From the NCBI GenBank assembly GCA_026537415.1, contig JAFNMF010000028.1:37575-101574 (forward strand): a stretch of DNA of 64,000 nt, written 5' to 3'. The position numbers and the translations under genes were made by a program. The notes beneath the pieces are model-generated. The model saw nothing but the letters and a program-made list of their open reading frames with translations. It did not search any database and was not told the origin of the DNA. Shown piece after piece: positions 28,598-38,303 of the stretch. The stretch's first letter is position 1. Each line of letters starts with the position of its first letter. The stretch is from Acetobacteraceae bacterium B3987 (GTDB lineage Bacteria; Pseudomonadota; Alphaproteobacteria; Acetobacterales; Acetobacteraceae).

Positions 28598-30121
28598 ATG
28601 AGCGACCCGACATCTGCCCCTCAGCCTGCCCCCACAACAGAAACTAGCGGGAGCCTTCAAGAACTGCTCCAGCGTGTTCCCCCCGCCAACCTGCGGGCAG
28701 AACAGGCTTTGCTTGGGGCCATCCTGACCAACAACAAGGCTTATGAGAGTGTATCGGACTTCCTGCACTCCTCCCATTTTGCCGATGCCGTCAATGCTCA
28801 TCTCTATGAGATGATTACCAGACGCATTGAACGCAGCGGCGGGAAAGGCAATGTTGACATTATTACGATGCAAGGCGACTTCGAAGCCAGCCCGATACTG
28901 GCCGCCGCCGGGGGGGCAGACTATGTCGCCAAGCTGCTCAATGCCATGGTGGGCATCGTCAATGCCCGTGATTACGGCAAAGTCATTCATGACTGCTGGG
29001 TCCGCCGCCAACTGATTGGCATTGGCACAGACATCGTCAATAACGCCCACGGTGCCCGCCCCGATCTGGATGGACCAGAACAGATTGAAGCCTCAGAAGA
29101 AGCCCTCTTCAGTCTGGCTACAGACAAGGGGCAAGAGGGCGGATTTCTCGTCTTCTCAAAAGCCCTGAAAAAGGCCCTTGATATTGCCGATCAGGCCTAT
29201 CAGCACACGGGTGATATTGTAGGTCTAACCTCCGGCCTGCGGGATTTCGACAAGAAAACCGGTGGTCTGCACCCATCTGACCTGCTGATTCTCGCTGGCC
29301 GTCCCGCTATGGGGAAAACAGCCCTCGCCACGAAAATTGCCTTCTCGGCTGCTCAGTCCATAATGAGAGAGGCCGAAGAAAAAGGGGTGCCACCCCATGG
29401 CAGTGTGGCCATTTTCTCACTGGAAATGTCCGCCGAGCAGCTTGCCACCCGTATCCTCTCCGAACAGGCCGAGGTCTCCGGCGAGCGCATCCGCCGTGGT
29501 GATGTCGGACCAAAGGAGTTTGACCGCTTTGTCCGTGTCGCCACAGAGCTGCAACGCTTGCCCCTGCATATTGATGACACGCCCGCCATCTCTCTCTCTG
29601 CCATGCGGACACGCTGCCGCCGTCTGGCCCGCACACAGGGGCTGAGCCTCGTGGTGGTGGACTATCTCCAGCTCATGCGCCCCGCAGTAGGGACAAGGCC
29701 GGACAGCCGTGTGCAAGAAATCTCGATGATTACACAGGGCCTCAAAGCCATCGCCAAAGAGCTGGAAGTACCCGTCATTGCGCTTTCCCAGCTCTCCCGT
29801 CAGGTCGAGTCCCGTGACGATAAACGCCCGATGCTCTCCGACCTGCGTGAGTCCGGCTCCATTGAGCAGGATGCCGATGCCGTCATGTTCGTTTATCGTG
29901 ACGAATATTACCTGCAACAGCGTAAACCCAAGGAAGCCTCCTTCCCCGGTGCGGACAAGTACCAGATTGCTCTTGAGGAATGGCAGCGGAAAATGTCGCT
30001 CGTCCATAACAAGGCCGAGCTGATTCTAGAAAAACAACGCCACGGACCTACTGGCACCGTTCATCTATACTTTGAGGGCGAGTTCACCCGCTTCGGCGAT
30101 CTGGATACGTTCCACGAATAA
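28598..30121 (+). CDS. dnaB: Replicative DNA helicase DnaB
   Basis: Hexameric 5'-3' helicase of the replication fork. The 507 residues show an N-terminal helical domain (NLRAEQALLGAIL) and a RecA-like domain with Walker A GRPAMGKTALA, the H1a segment IFSLEMSAEQLATR, Walker B SLVVVDYLQLM, and the arginine-finger region LSQLSRQVESRDDKRPMLSDLR. No intein interrupts the nucleotide-binding motifs. The ATG at 28598 is preferred; an upstream in-frame ATG at 28556 adds non-conserved residues. A terminator separates it from a convergent permease gene. Confidence 0.97.
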   Translation: MSDPTSAPQPAPTTETSGSLQELLQRVPPANLRAEQALLGAILTNNKAYESVSDFLHSSHFADAVNAHLYEMITRRIERSGGKGNVDIITMQGDFEASPILAAAGGADYVAKLLNAMVGIVNARDYGKVIHDCWVRRQLIGIGTDIVNNAHGARPDLDGPEQIEASEEALFSLATDKGQEGGFLVFSKALKKALDIADQAYQHTGDIVGLTSGLRDFDKKTGGLHPSDLLILAGRPAMGKTALATKIAFSAAQSIMREAEEKGVPPHGSVAIFSLEMSAEQLATRILSEQAEVSGERIRRGDVGPKEFDRFVRVATELQRLPLHIDDTPAISLSAMRTRCRRLARTQGLSLVVVDYLQLMRPAVGTRPDSRVQEISMITQGLKAIAKELEVPVIALSQLSRQVESRDDKRPMLSDLRESGSIEQDADAVMFVYRDEYYLQQRKPKEASFPGADKYQIALEEWQRKMSLVHNKAELILEKQRHGPTGTVHLYFEGEFTRFGDLDTFHE

Positions 30122-30130
30122 TGAGGCCGT

Positions 30131-30172
30131 GGGGGCTACAAAAGCCCCCTCCCTCACTCGTGAGGCTTTTCT
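30131..30172. terminator. Double hairpin between dnaB and the convergent permease
   Basis: GGGGGCT (30131-30137) pairs with AGCCCCC (30143-30149). A second hairpin CCTCA/TGAGG (30152-30156 with 30161-30165) is followed by CTTTTCTT. The second overlaps the last codons of the minus-strand permease gene. Confidence 0.7.
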
Positions 30173-31131
30173 TCCAACGGCGGGGTGATAACGGCAGACG
30201 GAGTGGCCGCAATGACTTCCGGTGTGGGTTTACGCCGCCACCACCAGCCACGATGCAGCATCTTCTCGAAACGGATTTTCTGGCGCAGCCAGTTCAACAT
30301 CCCGGAGAGGGTGACAACACAAATCCCTATCCCATCCCACATATCCACGGGCTGGTTAAAGATGAAATAGCTGAAGGCCACAATCCAGACCATCTGGCTA
30401 TATTGCGGCAAGGCCACACGGTTCGCCGGGGCGATGGATGCTGCCAACATAAGCAGAAGCTGCCCTGCCGCAGCCAGAAAGCCATAACCGAACAGCAGCA
30501 ACCATTCCCCCGCCCCATGCGGCATGACGAAATGCTGCACCATCAAGAGGCCATCACCTACCAAAGGCCCAAACAAGCTGGACCCATAAAGTGTCAGGCG
30601 GGATGTTTCCTTACCTGCAAAACGGTAGGCAATCACGCTGACTGCCGAAGCCATGGCCACCACAATGGCACAAAGATGCCCAAACTGAAGAGCCTTCACA
30701 CCGGGACGCAGCACGATCATCACACCAGCAAAGCCCATTAGAACGGACAGCCACGCCCAGCCCGTTACCTGCTCCTTGAGGAACAGAACTGACACGATGG
30801 TGACGAAAAACGGCATCAGGAACATCAGGGAGAGAGCTTCCGGCATGGGCAGAAGCATGAAGGCCTCCACACTCCCCGCCGTCGCCACGAACACCGCCGC
30901 TGCCCGCACAAGCCAGAGCCACGGATGGCTGGACAGAACCAGCACTTTGTAAGACTCATTCGGCCGCTTCAACAGCGGGACGATCAACAGCCCGAACACA
31001 CCCCCAAAGAAAGCGACTTCAAACGGGTCCAGTCGGCCAGCCAACCCCTTGGAACAGGCATCACTGATGGAAAAGAACGCATAGCCCATGAAGGCAAGCA
31101 CAATGCCCGACGTAAAAAGTATCTTCTTCAT
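30154..31131 (-). CDS. DMT-superfamily (EamA-type) permease
   Basis: A 325-residue inner-membrane protein with about ten hydrophobic helices in two halves, the EamA pattern (for example LDPFEVAFFGGVFGLLIVPLL and WAWLSVLMGFAGVMIVLRPG). Such proteins export metabolites or amino acids; the substrate cannot be read here. A cytoplasmic tail from about residue 285 is basic, then Pro/Thr-rich. It is convergent with dnaB and is followed upstream (31132-31254) by a spacer that holds its promoter and a TGTGATGAT/ATCATCACA hairpin overlapping the TonB-receptor stop. Confidence 0.85.
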   Translation of the reverse strand: MKKILFTSGIVLAFMGYAFFSISDACSKGLAGRLDPFEVAFFGGVFGLLIVPLLKRPNESYKVLVLSSHPWLWLVRAAAVFVATAGSVEAFMLLPMPEALSLMFLMPFFVTIVSVLFLKEQVTGWAWLSVLMGFAGVMIVLRPGVKALQFGHLCAIVVAMASAVSVIAYRFAGKETSRLTLYGSSLFGPLVGDGLLMVQHFVMPHGAGEWLLLFGYGFLAAAGQLLLMLAASIAPANRVALPQYSQMVWIVAFSYFIFNQPVDMWDGIGICVVTLSGMLNWLRQKIRFEKMLHRGWWWRRKPTPEVIAATPSAVITPPLEEKPHE

Positions 31132-31254
31132 GTAATCCCTGTCCCTGATACATTACCGCTACTGCGTTGCTCCAAGGGTAAGGGCTAACCCATCAAAAAG
31201 AAACCGCTCAACCACATCTCCACAAGATGGCAGCCTTGTGATGATGTTTTATCA

Positions 31255-33501
31255 TCACAGGGACAAGGCGACACCGCCCATCACGCTACGCCGCAGCCCG
31301 TATTGCGGCGCACCAACCCCGATGCCACTGCCATCCCGCAGCATGTAACGCCGGTCAAACAGATTAATGACATCCAGCCTGAGCTGCATGGTGTGCCCCC
31401 CCAGCCACGCCTTATGCCGCAGCGTCTGCACCAGCCCCAGATTGAACGTGACATATTGCGGTACATGCGTCCCGTTGGGGATGGATTCTTCCCCAATCTC
31501 CTTATCCTTCCGCAGGCCACTACCATAGATCATGGTACCTGAAAGCTGGAGCGGATGATCGGTCTTATGAAAAAACCTGTAAGACCCACCGGCAGAAGCC
31601 GTTATCAGCTGGTCATGATCCAGATGCACCCAGTGATTCCGCATATACTGGAGATCGTCCGTATCAAAATTCCACTGGGCGGAACTGATGTCCTTCCCCA
31701 TGGCCCGTGAGACAGCCAGATTTCCATAAAGGGTCAGAGGTCCTGCGCTGTAATCCGTCGTCAGCTCCACACCACGGACACGCCCCCGACGGTAATTATA
31801 GGCCGTCAGAATGACAGGTGCCCCGAACTGCCCTTCATCAATCAGGTTCTTCGCCTGCTTCCAGTACGCATCCAGCCCGACATGCCAGTGTCGGGTAAGC
31901 TGCTGCATGAAGCCGACATCATAATAATTGTCCCGTTCCGCCTTCACACGGTCATTCTGATAACTGGCTGGAGCTGCGGAGGTATCCGCAAAGCGGGTCA
32001 GCGATGTGGTCCCGATCGTCTCGAAAGGCGGTGGTGTCAGATAGCGGGCATAACCCACGTGAAACATTCCCCCATGCCACGGTTTCCAGACCAGCGAAAC
32101 ACGGGGGCTGAGCTGATGGGCATGAACATATTCTTCCACCCCATCAAACCTCACCCCGCCATTCAGAACCAGAGAGCGGGTCAGATGCCATTCATCCTGA
32201 AGATAGACCCCGTATAGTACCCCCGTCTTCCCGGCTGAATCATGGACCGTCATGGGATGAGGGGTGATCTCTCCCTCTTCATCAACCGGATAGACCAGCG
32301 AACTGCTCTTGCTCACGGCCCGCTCACCATAAGCCTGCACACCACCCCGCACGGTATGTGTCCGGCTGACCCGCCACGTCACATCACTCTGCACACCGCT
32401 GGAAAAAACCGACCGGGCCGCCTGCTGCGCAATGCCGTTATAGACGAGGTCCCCCAGCCAGTCGGGCGAGTAACGCATGGAACTGTAACGCAGAATGGCG
32501 GATGTCTGGGCACTGATCTTCTCGTGATCTTCCTGCCAGGAAAGAATGGCGAAATCCGTGATCTGCTGCTGATGTTCATCCAGATGGGCACTGTCCGGCG
32601 CATCATCCTGAACGGGCCGGTTATCCGCCCTGAAAAGCGGCGTGGCGAACTGATGCTGCTGACCGGGATTGTTGGGCAGCTGATACCACGCATTGGACAC
32701 ACCCGCCGTCAGGCTGAAACGTGTCTCCGGCCGCAGCGTGTACCGCAGATGCCCCAACACATGATACTGGTTGGAAAGGTCATGAATGGCATTGTAACTG
32801 GGTGTCGTATTCTCGATGCCCACCCGGTTATGAATGGCATCGGCTGTGATGAACCCATCCCACTGTCCCCAGTGCCCGCCATACTGGATGGAAGGCTGCA
32901 CATAATCCCGCACGCCACCATAGCCGGAGAGTGTTCCACCTTCATCAGACACGCCGTTCTTGGTCTGAATGTCGATTACCCCGGCCTGTCGAAACCCATA
33001 TTCGGCGGGGAGAACACCGGTTGTCAGGCTCATGGAATGGGCAAAGCGGGTCATCAGGGCCTGCCCGAACACGTTCACCCCTTCTGGCAGGGCCACGCCA
33101 TCCAACCGAAACTGGACGTTATTATGATCTCCCCGGATGTGGAGCTGCCCGTAACTGTCCTGCGTCACGCCGGGGGCCTGCAACAGGATGCTGTTCAACG
33201 GGGCATTATCAGCACCGGGATTGGCTTCTATGGCCTTGCGGGAAAAATTCGTCTGCGTGGCCCCGATGGCAGGCTGTAGAGCCGCACGGGCCTGATCCAG
33301 CCGCCGTGCCGTGACATGAATATGCTCTTCCCTGCGATCCTCATGGCGAACAGTATCATCACCACTGGCCTGATCTTCTGGGGAGATGACCGGCTTTTCC
33401 CGGTTTTCCACTCCATCATCCGCCCATGCCGTCTGGAACAGCCCGCCAGACACCAATGCCAGAAGCACATAAACGGCCCCACCCCGCCCCATCACCGCCA
33501 T
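31255..33501 (-). CDS. TonB-dependent outer-membrane receptor, probably zinc-regulated (ZnuD-like)
   Basis: An outer-membrane gated barrel that imports a ligand with TonB-ExbBD energy. The 748 residues start with a signal peptide (VYVLLALVSGGLFQTAWA), then a histidine-containing N-terminal stretch (HEDRREEHIHVTARR) in which EEHIHVTARR is probably the TonB box region. A plug domain follows (LNSILLQAPGVTQDSYGQLHIRG, GVLPAEYGFRQAGVIDIQTK), and a long beta barrel ends RRSVMGGVALSL. A perfect Zur-box-like palindrome sits 49-65 bases upstream of the start, pointing to zinc, as for ZnuD. Function otherwise rests on family. GAGGGAG precedes the ATG. Confidence 0.92.
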   Translation of the reverse strand: MAVMGRGGAVYVLLALVSGGLFQTAWADDGVENREKPVISPEDQASGDDTVRHEDRREEHIHVTARRLDQARAALQPAIGATQTNFSRKAIEANPGADNAPLNSILLQAPGVTQDSYGQLHIRGDHNNVQFRLDGVALPEGVNVFGQALMTRFAHSMSLTTGVLPAEYGFRQAGVIDIQTKNGVSDEGGTLSGYGGVRDYVQPSIQYGGHWGQWDGFITADAIHNRVGIENTTPSYNAIHDLSNQYHVLGHLRYTLRPETRFSLTAGVSNAWYQLPNNPGQQHQFATPLFRADNRPVQDDAPDSAHLDEHQQQITDFAILSWQEDHEKISAQTSAILRYSSMRYSPDWLGDLVYNGIAQQAARSVFSSGVQSDVTWRVSRTHTVRGGVQAYGERAVSKSSSLVYPVDEEGEITPHPMTVHDSAGKTGVLYGVYLQDEWHLTRSLVLNGGVRFDGVEEYVHAHQLSPRVSLVWKPWHGGMFHVGYARYLTPPPFETIGTTSLTRFADTSAAPASYQNDRVKAERDNYYDVGFMQQLTRHWHVGLDAYWKQAKNLIDEGQFGAPVILTAYNYRRGRVRGVELTTDYSAGPLTLYGNLAVSRAMGKDISSAQWNFDTDDLQYMRNHWVHLDHDQLITASAGGSYRFFHKTDHPLQLSGTMIYGSGLRKDKEIGEESIPNGTHVPQYVTFNLGLVQTLRHKAWLGGHTMQLRLDVINLFDRRYMLRDGSGIGVGAPQYGLRRSVMGGVALSL

Positions 33502-33549
33502 GCTACTCCCTCTGTCCCTTATGCGCTGTTCTGATAATGCAGATATGTT

Positions 33550-33566
33550 ATGTTATAATATAACAT
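33550..33566. promoter_or_regulatory. Zur-box-like operator upstream of the TonB-dependent receptor
   Basis: ATGTTATA-A-TATAACAT is a perfect 17-base palindrome. It matches the core of the known Zur consensus (TGTTATAnTATAACA). It lies 49-65 bases upstream of the receptor start in an AT-rich promoter. The gene on the other side is also on the minus strand and ends at its own terminator, so the receptor is the only candidate target. Confidence 0.75.
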
Positions 33567-33594
33567 TTGAAAAGCAGGTTTCTCCAACCACCAT

Positions 33595-33620
33595 AAAAAA
33601 AGCCGGGTCAGAAACCCGGC
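33595..33620 (-). terminator. Terminator of the TSUP permease gene
   Basis: On the minus strand GCCGGGT (33620-33614) pairs with ACCCGGC (33608-33602), followed by seven T residues (33601-33595). It insulates the TonB-receptor promoter from the permease gene. Confidence 0.88.
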
Positions 33621-33625
33621 CTTTC

Positions 33626-34390
33626 TCAAATCATCTTCACGCCTATGAGCAAAAGCAGAGTTCCCAGAATAAGCCTCTGCCAGCGTTCAGGACAGCGGCC
33701 AACGCAATGCGTCCCCAGCCAGATACCGGGCAATGACCCGCTAAGCAGAAGCAGCAGGGTCGGCACCATGACATCACCTTCCACCCAATGGCCTGCACCG
33801 GCAATCAGTGTCAGGGGAATGGCATGGGCGATGTCGATGGCCACAAGCTCCCGCAAAGGAAGGGTCGGATAGAGCATCACCAGCACCGCCATGCCGATCG
33901 CCCCGGCCCCGACAGAAGACAGGCTGACCATGCAACCCAGTACGAACCCCAGCACGACCGTCAGAACCCGTGACCGCACTGGCCCGCCCAGCTGATGCCG
34001 CAGCACCCATTCCTTGAGTGTCGGACGGAACAGAATGGCCGGAGCCGTCACCAGCAGGCAGATACCCAGCGACAGGCGAATGACATGAGCCATTTCCTGC
34101 GGGGACCCCAGATGCCGCAGCCAGAGCAGGGCCACCGCTACACCGGGGAGGCTGCCCGCCATCATCCACAGCACGATGGACCAGCGCACCGGCCCATATT
34201 TACGATGAAGAACCGTGCCGAACAGCTTCGTCACGGCGGCATAGATCAGATCCGTCCCCACGGCGGCCTTGGGGTGAATCCCACAGAGCAGGATGAGCAG
34301 CGGCGTCATGAGCGACCCGCCGCCCACGCCTGTCATCCCTACCAGAAACCCGACCAGTGCGCCGGAGATGACATAAGCCAGATGCCCCAT
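33626..34390 (-). CDS. TSUP-family (TauE/SafE) membrane permease
   Basis: A 254-residue inner-membrane protein with two repeats of transmembrane helices. The N-terminal GALVGFLVGMTGVGGGSLMTPLL and the mid-protein FVLGCMVSLSSVGAGAIGMAVL (each shown in part) are the TauE/SafE signature halves. This family moves sulfite, sulfonates or other organosulfur anions. It lies immediately downstream of cysNC on the same strand, so a role in sulfate or sulfite transport is likely. The ATG at 34390 has AAGGA 7 bases upstream; a GTG one codon earlier is possible. Confidence 0.85.
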   Translation of the reverse strand: MGHLAYVISGALVGFLVGMTGVGGGSLMTPLLILLCGIHPKAAVGTDLIYAAVTKLFGTVLHRKYGPVRWSIVLWMMAGSLPGVAVALLWLRHLGSPQEMAHVIRLSLGICLLVTAPAILFRPTLKEWVLRHQLGGPVRSRVLTVVLGFVLGCMVSLSSVGAGAIGMAVLVMLYPTLPLRELVAIDIAHAIPLTLIAGAGHWVEGDVMVPTLLLLLSGSLPGIWLGTHCVGRCPERWQRLILGTLLLLIGVKMI

Positions 34391-34550
34391 CACCTTATCC
34401 TTTTCTCGAAACGGAAAGGGCCTTTTTCAGGCAAAGCCTCCCCCTCCGGCATTTTCCTGCTGGAAAAACCGGGTTCCTGTTCCATTCTCTTTCAGTAACT
34501 GATGCCCACCGGGTCTCACCTCACACAGGAAGACCCGGCAGAGCAGACGG

Positions 34551-36422
34551 TCAGCGTACGGCCTTATGCACGGCGTCTGTCAGATGCTGCACACTCCGGG
34601 CCACGTCACCATCACCGGGAACGACAACATCCGGCCGTTCTGGCGGCTCATAAGCAGAGGATACACCGGTAAACTCGGCAATCCGCCCCTTTTCCGCCTG
34701 CTCATAAAGCCCTTTCGGGTCACGGCTGCGGCACAGTTCCGGTGCCGTATCCACAAAGACCTCATGCCAGTCTTCCCCGATGATCGTCTTGGCCATCGCA
34801 CGATCCCTGACAAGCGGAGACACCAGAGCGACCAGCACAATCTGCCCAGCATCCGCCAAAATACGAGCCACATGGGCCACACGACGGATATTCTCCCGCC
34901 GGTCTTCTGGAGAGAAGCCAAGGTCGCTACACATGCCGGAGCGGACCGTGTCCCCATCCAGCACGGTGACATGCAGCCCTTCACGGCTGAGGACCTCCTC
35001 AGCATGACGGGCAATGGTACTCTTGCCAGCACCGGGCAGACCCGTCATCCAGAACACGGCCCGGCCATGCCCCCGCAGGCCAGCCCGGACGGCATCGCTC
35101 ACGCCGCTGGCTGTCGGATGAATGGCATGACTGCCTTCAGGCAGAGCCGCCGGACCGATCAGCGGGGCACCACCAACAATCTTCTGGTGACGGTCCACCA
35201 GCACGCCACGGCCATCCGGCATACCCGGTGCAAAAGGATCGAACAGAATGTTGCGGGCCACGGCAAGGGTGATCTCGGCAAAACCATCCGGTGGCACCTC
35301 ATCCGCCGGGCTCAGGCTGAGATCATCAAGGTCCACCACAGCATCAATGGCCGCCACGGTGACATCATATTCCGCCGTGGCAAGACGCAGACGGAAGCTC
35401 TCACCCACACGCAGCGGTTCACCACGCAGCCAGAACAGCCGTGTTTTCAGGCGTGCCGCCTTCTGCGGAGCTGCCGCCTCATCCCCCGCAGGGAACAGCA
35501 GGTCACCACGATCCGGTACCAGATCAGGCTCCAGCCGCAAGGCGATGGATTCACCAGCTCCGGCTACAGGGTAATGCGGAGCGTGCCAGCGGCAGACTTC
35601 GGCCACGGTGGCTTCCTGCCCCTGCCCGCCAATCACCAGCCGGTCACCTTCCCGCACCGTGCCACGCTCGATGCGCCCTGCCACATAGCGAACGCCATCA
35701 AAACGGTACACATCCTGCACCGGCATACGGAACGGCAGGGCATGGCGGGATGCCGGCGGCTGAATGAGAGACAGAGCTTCCAGCAGGGTCGGGCCTTTGT
35801 ACCAGTCAGCCTTTTCAGACCGTGTGGCGATGTTGTCGCCATCCCGTGCCGAGGCCGGAATGACCTGATTGACGTTGATCTCCAGCCGCCCCAGCAGCTG
35901 GCGGATGTCACCCTCCACCTGCTTCAGCTTCGCTTCGTCAAACCCGATGCTATCGGCCTTGTTCAGCAGGACAATCACATGATTGATACCGATAAGCCGC
36001 AGCAGCATGGCATGACGGCGTGTCTGCTCCCGCACACCCTCGGCAGCGTCCACCACCAGCACGGCGGCTTCGGCATCAGCAGCACCGGTAATCATGTTAC
36101 GCAGGAACTGCCGATGACCCGGCGCATCCACAATGACAAAATCCCGGCCATTCAGCTGGAAGGGGATACGAGTGGAATCCACCGTCACACCCTGATCACG
36201 CTCAATCTGGAGGGAATCCAGCAGGAAGCTCCACTCCACGGCCAGACCACGCTTGCGGCTGCTTTCCACGATCTGGACAAGGCGACCATCCGGCAGGCTG
36301 TCCGTGTCATACAGAAGACGGCCGATCAGGGTGGATTTACCGTGATCCACATGACCGACAATCACGATCGGCGTGCTGACGCCGTGACGGACCTGCGATG
36401 ATGGTGAATGAGTCTGTGTCAT
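34551..36422 (-). CDS. cysNC: Bifunctional sulfate adenylyltransferase subunit 1 / adenylylsulfate kinase
   Basis: Activates sulfate: the CysN GTPase part drives ATP sulfurylase and the CysC part phosphorylates APS to PAPS. The 623 residues carry EF-Tu-like GTPase motifs [14 protein letters not shown] and NKAD in the first 160 residues, elongation-factor-type beta barrels, and from about 435 an APS kinase domain with P-loop [10 protein letters not shown] and [16 protein letters not shown]. CysD is encoded just upstream. The ATG at 36422 has a GAGGGG 10 bases before it. An alternative GTG at 36440 overlaps the cysD stop by 4 bases (GTGA), giving 629 residues; either start couples it to cysD. 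Confidence 0.95.
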   Translation of the reverse strand: MTQTHSPSSQVRHGVSTPIVIVGHVDHGKSTLIGRLLYDTDSLPDGRLVQIVESSRKRGLAVEWSFLLDSLQIERDQGVTVDSTRIPFQLNGRDFVIVDAPGHRQFLRNMITGAADAEAAVLVVDAAEGVREQTRRHAMLLRLIGINHVIVLLNKADSIGFDEAKLKQVEGDIRQLLGRLEINVNQVIPASARDGDNIATRSEKADWYKGPTLLEALSLIQPPASRHALPFRMPVQDVYRFDGVRYVAGRIERGTVREGDRLVIGGQGQEATVAEVCRWHAPHYPVAGAGESIALRLEPDLVPDRGDLLFPAGDEAAAPQKAARLKTRLFWLRGEPLRVGESFRLRLATAEYDVTVAAIDAVVDLDDLSLSPADEVPPDGFAEITLAVARNILFDPFAPGMPDGRGVLVDRHQKIVGGAPLIGPAALPEGSHAIHPTASGVSDAVRAGLRGHGRAVFWMTGLPGAGKSTIARHAEEVLSREGLHVTVLDGDTVRSGMCSDLGFSPEDRRENIRRVAHVARILADAGQIVLVALVSPLVRDRAMAKTIIGEDWHEVFVDTAPELCRSRDPKGLYEQAEKGRIAEFTGVSSAYEPPERPDVVVPGDGDVARSVQHLTDAVHKAVR

Positions 36423-36436
36423 CGAAATAGGTCCCC

Positions 36437-37255
36437 TCACAGATAACCGGCAACACGAAGACGCTCGAACGCATCTTCTGATTCATGGTCCATGGCACGG
36501 CCCGCACGCTCGGAGGTACGGCTTGTCTCCAGCTCTGCAATCACTTCGGCCACGGTGGAGGCATTGCTCTCGATCGGGCTGGTGATGTCCTGATCGCCCA
36601 GCGAACGATACCGTTTGCCATCCTTCGCAAAATAGAGGTCCACGAGCGGAATGTTCTCACGCTCGATATACCGCCAGATATCCAGCTCCCGCCATGCCAG
36701 CAGCGGATGGACACGGACATGCATCCCATCCTCGTAAGGTGTGGCATACTGGTCCCAGAATTCCGGCGGCTGGTTGCGGACATCCCACTGATGGCTCGCC
36801 CCACGAGGGCTGAAGACACGCTCCTTGGCACGGGTGGCCTGCTCGTCACGCCGGATACCGGCCACAACGCCCCGGAACTTGTGCTTGTCTATCAGATTTG
36901 CCAGCCCGACCGTCTTGCGGGCTGCGGAACGGGCCGCCGGTGGCAGGGAGGGGTCCATCTCCTCGACCGGGGGACAGTCCCCAAGAACAAGGTCCAGATT
37001 CCACTTCTTCGTATATTCATCCCGGAAATCATACATCTCCGGAAACTTCTTGCCCGTATCCACATGCATGACAGGAAAAGGCACATGCCCCATGAAGGCC
37101 TTGCGGGCCAGCCAGACCATCACGTTGCTGTCCTTGCCCAGTGACCAGAGCAGGGCCATAGGCTTCAGCTTGCGATAGGCCTCCCGCAGGATGAAGATGC
37201 TCTGGGCCTCAAGCTGGTCCAGACCATCCATGGTACGTGCGTCTTCCAGAGCCAT
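36437..37255 (-). CDS. cysD: Sulfate adenylyltransferase subunit 2
   Basis: Catalytic adenylyltransferase subunit that forms APS from sulfate and ATP with CysN. From ATG 37255 the 272 residues contain the PP-loop-like ATP site ([16 protein letters not shown]), [37 protein letters not shown] and the C-terminal [24 protein letters not shown] in part. GGGAG sits 7 bases before the start; the open frame extends upstream to 37390 but that part is not conserved. It lies 41 bases after cysH and joins cysNC by overlap. Confidence 0.96.
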   Translation of the reverse strand: MALEDARTMDGLDQLEAQSIFILREAYRKLKPMALLWSLGKDSNVMVWLARKAFMGHVPFPVMHVDTGKKFPEMYDFRDEYTKKWNLDLVLGDCPPVEEMDPSLPPAARSAARKTVGLANLIDKHKFRGVVAGIRRDEQATRAKERVFSPRGASHQWDVRNQPPEFWDQYATPYEDGMHVRVHPLLAWRELDIWRYIERENIPLVDLYFAKDGKRYRSLGDQDITSPIESNASTVAEVIAELETSRTSERAGRAMDHESEDAFERLRVAGYL

Positions 37256-37296
37256 GACTGCTCCCTTTCCTTCCTGATGGGCCATGCGGCCCGGTC

Positions 37297-38070
37297 TCAT
37301 CGTGCGGGCCGCTCTGCAATCAGGGCAGCGGCTGAAACTTCTTCGGCATTGGCACCGGGCGGGGCTGGAACGGGCCGATGCAGCCCACATTCCGTCTTTG
37401 TCAGTCCGGCCCAGCGACCGGCCCGACTATCCTCGCCTTCACCAACAGGTCTTGTGCAAGGTTCGCAGCCAATAGAGCGATAACCCTGCGCCACCAGTGG
37501 ATGCGGCGGCAGGGACTTTTCCTCCATGAAACGGGCAATCTGTGCCTCACTCCAGCCTGCCAGAGGATTCAGCTTCACGCTGCCATCCTCCTGCCGTTCC
37601 GCTACGGGCAGAGCCGCCCGGGTGGCCGCCTGCATCCGCTTGCGCCCTGTCACCCAGATGTCGAATTCCGGCAGCACCACTTCCAACGGTTCCACCTTCC
37701 TCAGGGCACAGCAGGCATCCGGGTCGAACGCCACAAGCTGACCTTCTGGGTCCCGATAATCCACCTCGACACGGGCAGGACGCAGGGTACGCACATCCTT
37801 CAGGCCCAGATGACGGGTCAGCTCATCCCGGTAGGCCAGCGTTTCGGGAAAATGCCGCTCCGTATCAAGGAAAAAGACGGGCACGGCCTTGTCCTGTGCC
37901 GCAACCTGCGCCAGCAGCACGGCGGATTCCGCCCCGAAAGATGAGATCACCGCCACACGCCCCGGAAACCGGGCCAGCACGGAAGACAGCACACGGCCTG
38001 TTTCCTCCTCCGAGGCGGCCACGTCCCCCTGCTGGGGCAGGGCCTGGAACTCAGCGTCCGATATCGCCAT
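37297..38070 (-). CDS. cysH: Phosphoadenylyl/adenylyl-sulfate reductase, APS-type cysteines
   Basis: Reduces activated sulfate to sulfite. The 257 residues have the CysH PP-loop fold (VAVISSFGAESAVLL, FFLDTERHFPETLAYRDEL) and the C-terminal KTECGLH catalytic Cys. They also have CC in DACCALRKVEPL and CxxC in CEPCTRPVGEG, the four cysteines of a 4Fe-4S centre. That cluster is the mark of APS reductases, so APS is the likelier substrate than PAPS. It is the first gene of cysH-cysD-cysNC. A 233-base AT-rich spacer (38071-38303) upstream holds the promoter; CAGGGAG gives the ribosome site. Sulfite reductase is not in the window. Confidence 0.93.
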   Translation of the reverse strand: MAISDAEFQALPQQGDVAASEEETGRVLSSVLARFPGRVAVISSFGAESAVLLAQVAAQDKAVPVFFLDTERHFPETLAYRDELTRHLGLKDVRTLRPARVEVDYRDPEGQLVAFDPDACCALRKVEPLEVVLPEFDIWVTGRKRMQAATRAALPVAERQEDGSVKLNPLAGWSEAQIARFMEEKSLPPHPLVAQGYRSIGCEPCTRPVGEGEDSRAGRWAGLTKTECGLHRPVPAPPGANAEEVSAAALIAERPAR

Positions 38071-38303
38071 GTGATCTGCTCCCTGACAGAAAATACGATG
38101 AAAAAGAAACTAATTACATATTTAACTGGCTTCAATGTTGATTTTTGAAAAAACATCACTTTTTTATGACATAAACATATATCCATAAGTTTAATTTATG
38201 CAGGACAGTCAGCTCTATCACCTGTTATCCTGCGGGAAAATCATAGCTTATGACAGAAAACCTCACCCTACATATTAAACTATAAAATATAGTTGTTTCT
38301 TCA

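Noticed and set aside
28598-30121. Intein in DnaB
   Set aside because: Walker A, Walker B and the arginine-finger region run without interruption at normal length.
34566-36401. A 611-codon open frame opposite cysNC
   Set aside because: The translation shows no family features, while the minus strand encodes complete CysN and CysC domains.
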